Shown: positions 5,021 through 5,678 of the stretch, piece by piece | How the letters are laid out: the number at the start of each line of letters is the position of its first letter | How positions within the stretch are numbered: position 1 is the stretch's first letter | Assembly (NCBI GenBank): GCA_024275215.1 | Contig: JAJRZO010000043.1 | Coordinates: 1-5,678 of the forward strand | Length of the DNA stretch: 5,678 bases | Source of the DNA: Candidatus Zixiibacteriota bacterium | GTDB lineage: Bacteria > Zixibacteria > MSB-5A5 > JAABVY01 > JAHJOQ01 | Direction: 5' to 3' | Program-made: the position numbers and the translations under genes | Notes under the pieces: generated by a model | The model's database searches: none | What the model was told of the DNA's origin: nothing | What the model saw: only the letters and a program-made list of their open reading frames with translations

Positions 5021-5678
5021 TCAGTTTTTGATCTTCGTGTAGTCGATCTCGGAGCCGAGCACACTGTGAGGAACAAGATATACTACCATTGTAATAATCG
5101 ATGCAGCTATGATCCATCCACGACCTTTACCGGGGATTCGAGTACGATACAGCGCAATCAACCAAAAGATAAATGCGACCAGAGTCTTGTTGTCTGTCAT
5201 ATCATGGCCAAATGGCCAACCTGTCCAGAACGCGCCGAATGCGTATTTCTGCACGATTGGACCAAGAATTAAGCCTCCGATAAGAAGAAATCCGGATGTC
5301 CAGAGGGCAAGCGCGAATGTTCTGGGGCGGCCTGCAATCGCCTCGATTCCGGTACGGGTCGATAGCAACATTGCGATAAACATAAAGAAAATATGCGGAA
5401 AGAGTATAAAATGAGGCACCGGATCCTTGAATCGAATAATAACTGGGTTCTCGGTCAGGTCGTGTCTGGAGCCGCTCTGTTCTATCAGGGTGATCTGATA
5501 CATCACTTTGCCTGCGGATGGTTGTTTCGGGATAACAGCAACGAGTGATCCGTCTCGTCTGGACATGGGTAATACTGTCCAGGAGTCATTGCTTTTATAT
5601 CGCCGGAACTTAATCTCGCCGAATGTCTCAGTTGAAGCTTTGATCTCGATTTCAGCATCGGATGATGTATCGTGCGAG
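5021..5678 (-). CDS. Four-pass membrane protein with N-terminal beta-rich domain, unknown function; N-terminus cut by window edge
   Basis: The frame is open from base 5678 to TGA at 5021-5023, giving 218 visible residues. The Met at 5566 is internal: the frame continues upstream for 37 more codons with similar protein character and there is no Shine-Dalgarno before it. Residues 1 to about 84 are beta-rich (FGEIKFRRY, WTVLPM, GSLVAVIPKQPSAGKVMYQI) and look like an Ig-like domain ending outside the membrane. Four hydrophobic segments follow at about 87-106, 121-143, 164-178 and 187-206. Between the second and third is a striking loop, GPIVQKYAFGAFWTGWPFGHDMTDNK (about 139-164; key residues Trp151, Trp154, His158, Asp159, Asp162, Asn163, Lys164), and near the end VPHSVLGSEIDY with His204. 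His89 and His95 lie in the first segment. I do not recognise a named family. The conserved-looking polar loop and histidines suggest a ligand or metal site, but that is speculation. It lies 242 bases upstream of the peptidase on the same strand; a functional link is not shown. Confidence 0.85.
   Translation of the reverse strand, partial: SHDTSSDAEIEIKASTETFGEIKFRRYKSNDSWTVLPMSRRDGSLVAVIPKQPSAGKVMYQITLIEQSGSRHDLTENPVIIRFKDPVPHFILFPHIFFMFIAMLLSTRTGIEAIAGRPRTFALALWTSGFLLIGGLILGPIVQKYAFGAFWTGWPFGHDMTDNKTLVAFIFWLIALYRTRIPGKGRGWIIAASIITMVVYLVPHSVLGSEIDYTKIKN

Noticed and set aside
4871..5272. 133-codon plus-strand frame crossing the intergenic gap and the end of the membrane protein gene, and one at 5109-5414
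   Set aside because: They are antisense to a well-formed four-pass membrane protein; the products have no coherent hydrophobic or domain pattern and no Shine-Dalgarno is evident.
5564..5566. ATG as start of the membrane protein
   Set aside because: The same frame is open upstream to the window edge with continuous beta-rich protein character, and no ribosome binding site precedes this ATG.
1..5678. New defence, mobile or RNA-guided system
   Set aside because: No CRISPR repeats, insertion-sequence ends, tRNA or rRNA, nuclease, toxin-antitoxin or integrase patterns were seen; the window is an exported protease and a membrane protein.

Overview
The window is almost filled by two minus-strand genes, both cut by its edges. 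The main one begins with GTG at 4778 and stays open, without a stop or frame shift, for 1592 codons to the left edge. It encodes a very large secreted multidomain cysteine endopeptidase of the gingipain family (MEROPS C25). Its catalytic core resembles the Lys-gingipain (Kgp) of Porphyromonas gingivalis more than the Arg-gingipains. I call this from sequence patterns and remembered family members; no search was run.

Layout, right to left in the direction of transcription: (a) 5678-5021, the C-terminal 218 residues of a membrane protein with a beta-rich outer part and four transmembrane segments, whose family I cannot name; (b) 5020-4779, an AT-rich gap of 242 bases with a possible promoter, a possible leader stem-loop and a strong Shine-Dalgarno; (c) 4778-1, the peptidase: signal peptide, propeptide, C25 catalytic domain, Ig-like domain, two CARDB-like repeats with DxAGNNNGxxDxGE loops, a cleaved-adhesin/MAM-like jelly roll, three BACON-like repeats, a charged Lys-rich linker, and a nidogen-like beta-sandwich that runs to the edge. 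A C-terminal sorting or anchoring domain may lie beyond the window.

The organism looks like an uncultured or environmental member of the FCB side of Bacteria (for example Zixibacteria, Marinimicrobia, Cloacimonadota or Latescibacterota-type lineages). The reasons are the C25 peptidase with CARDB/BACON/nidogen-like tails, near-balanced base composition in the genes with AT-rich gaps, and a Shine-Dalgarno-led GTG start. This placement is an inference. The typical Bacteroidota promoter (TTTG / TAnnTTTG) is not clearly present.

The two genes may simply be neighbours: the gap is long enough for separate transcription and nothing links their functions beyond both being envelope or exported proteins. 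The most interesting signals are the complete Kgp-type active site with the Lys-specificity aspartate, and a strongly uneven lysine distribution: the C-terminal arms are almost free of lysine, while one interdomain linker has five, four of them as Asp-Lys pairs. This suggests self-processing by a Lys-specific enzyme. I see no RNA genes, CRISPR, mobile elements or defence-type system.
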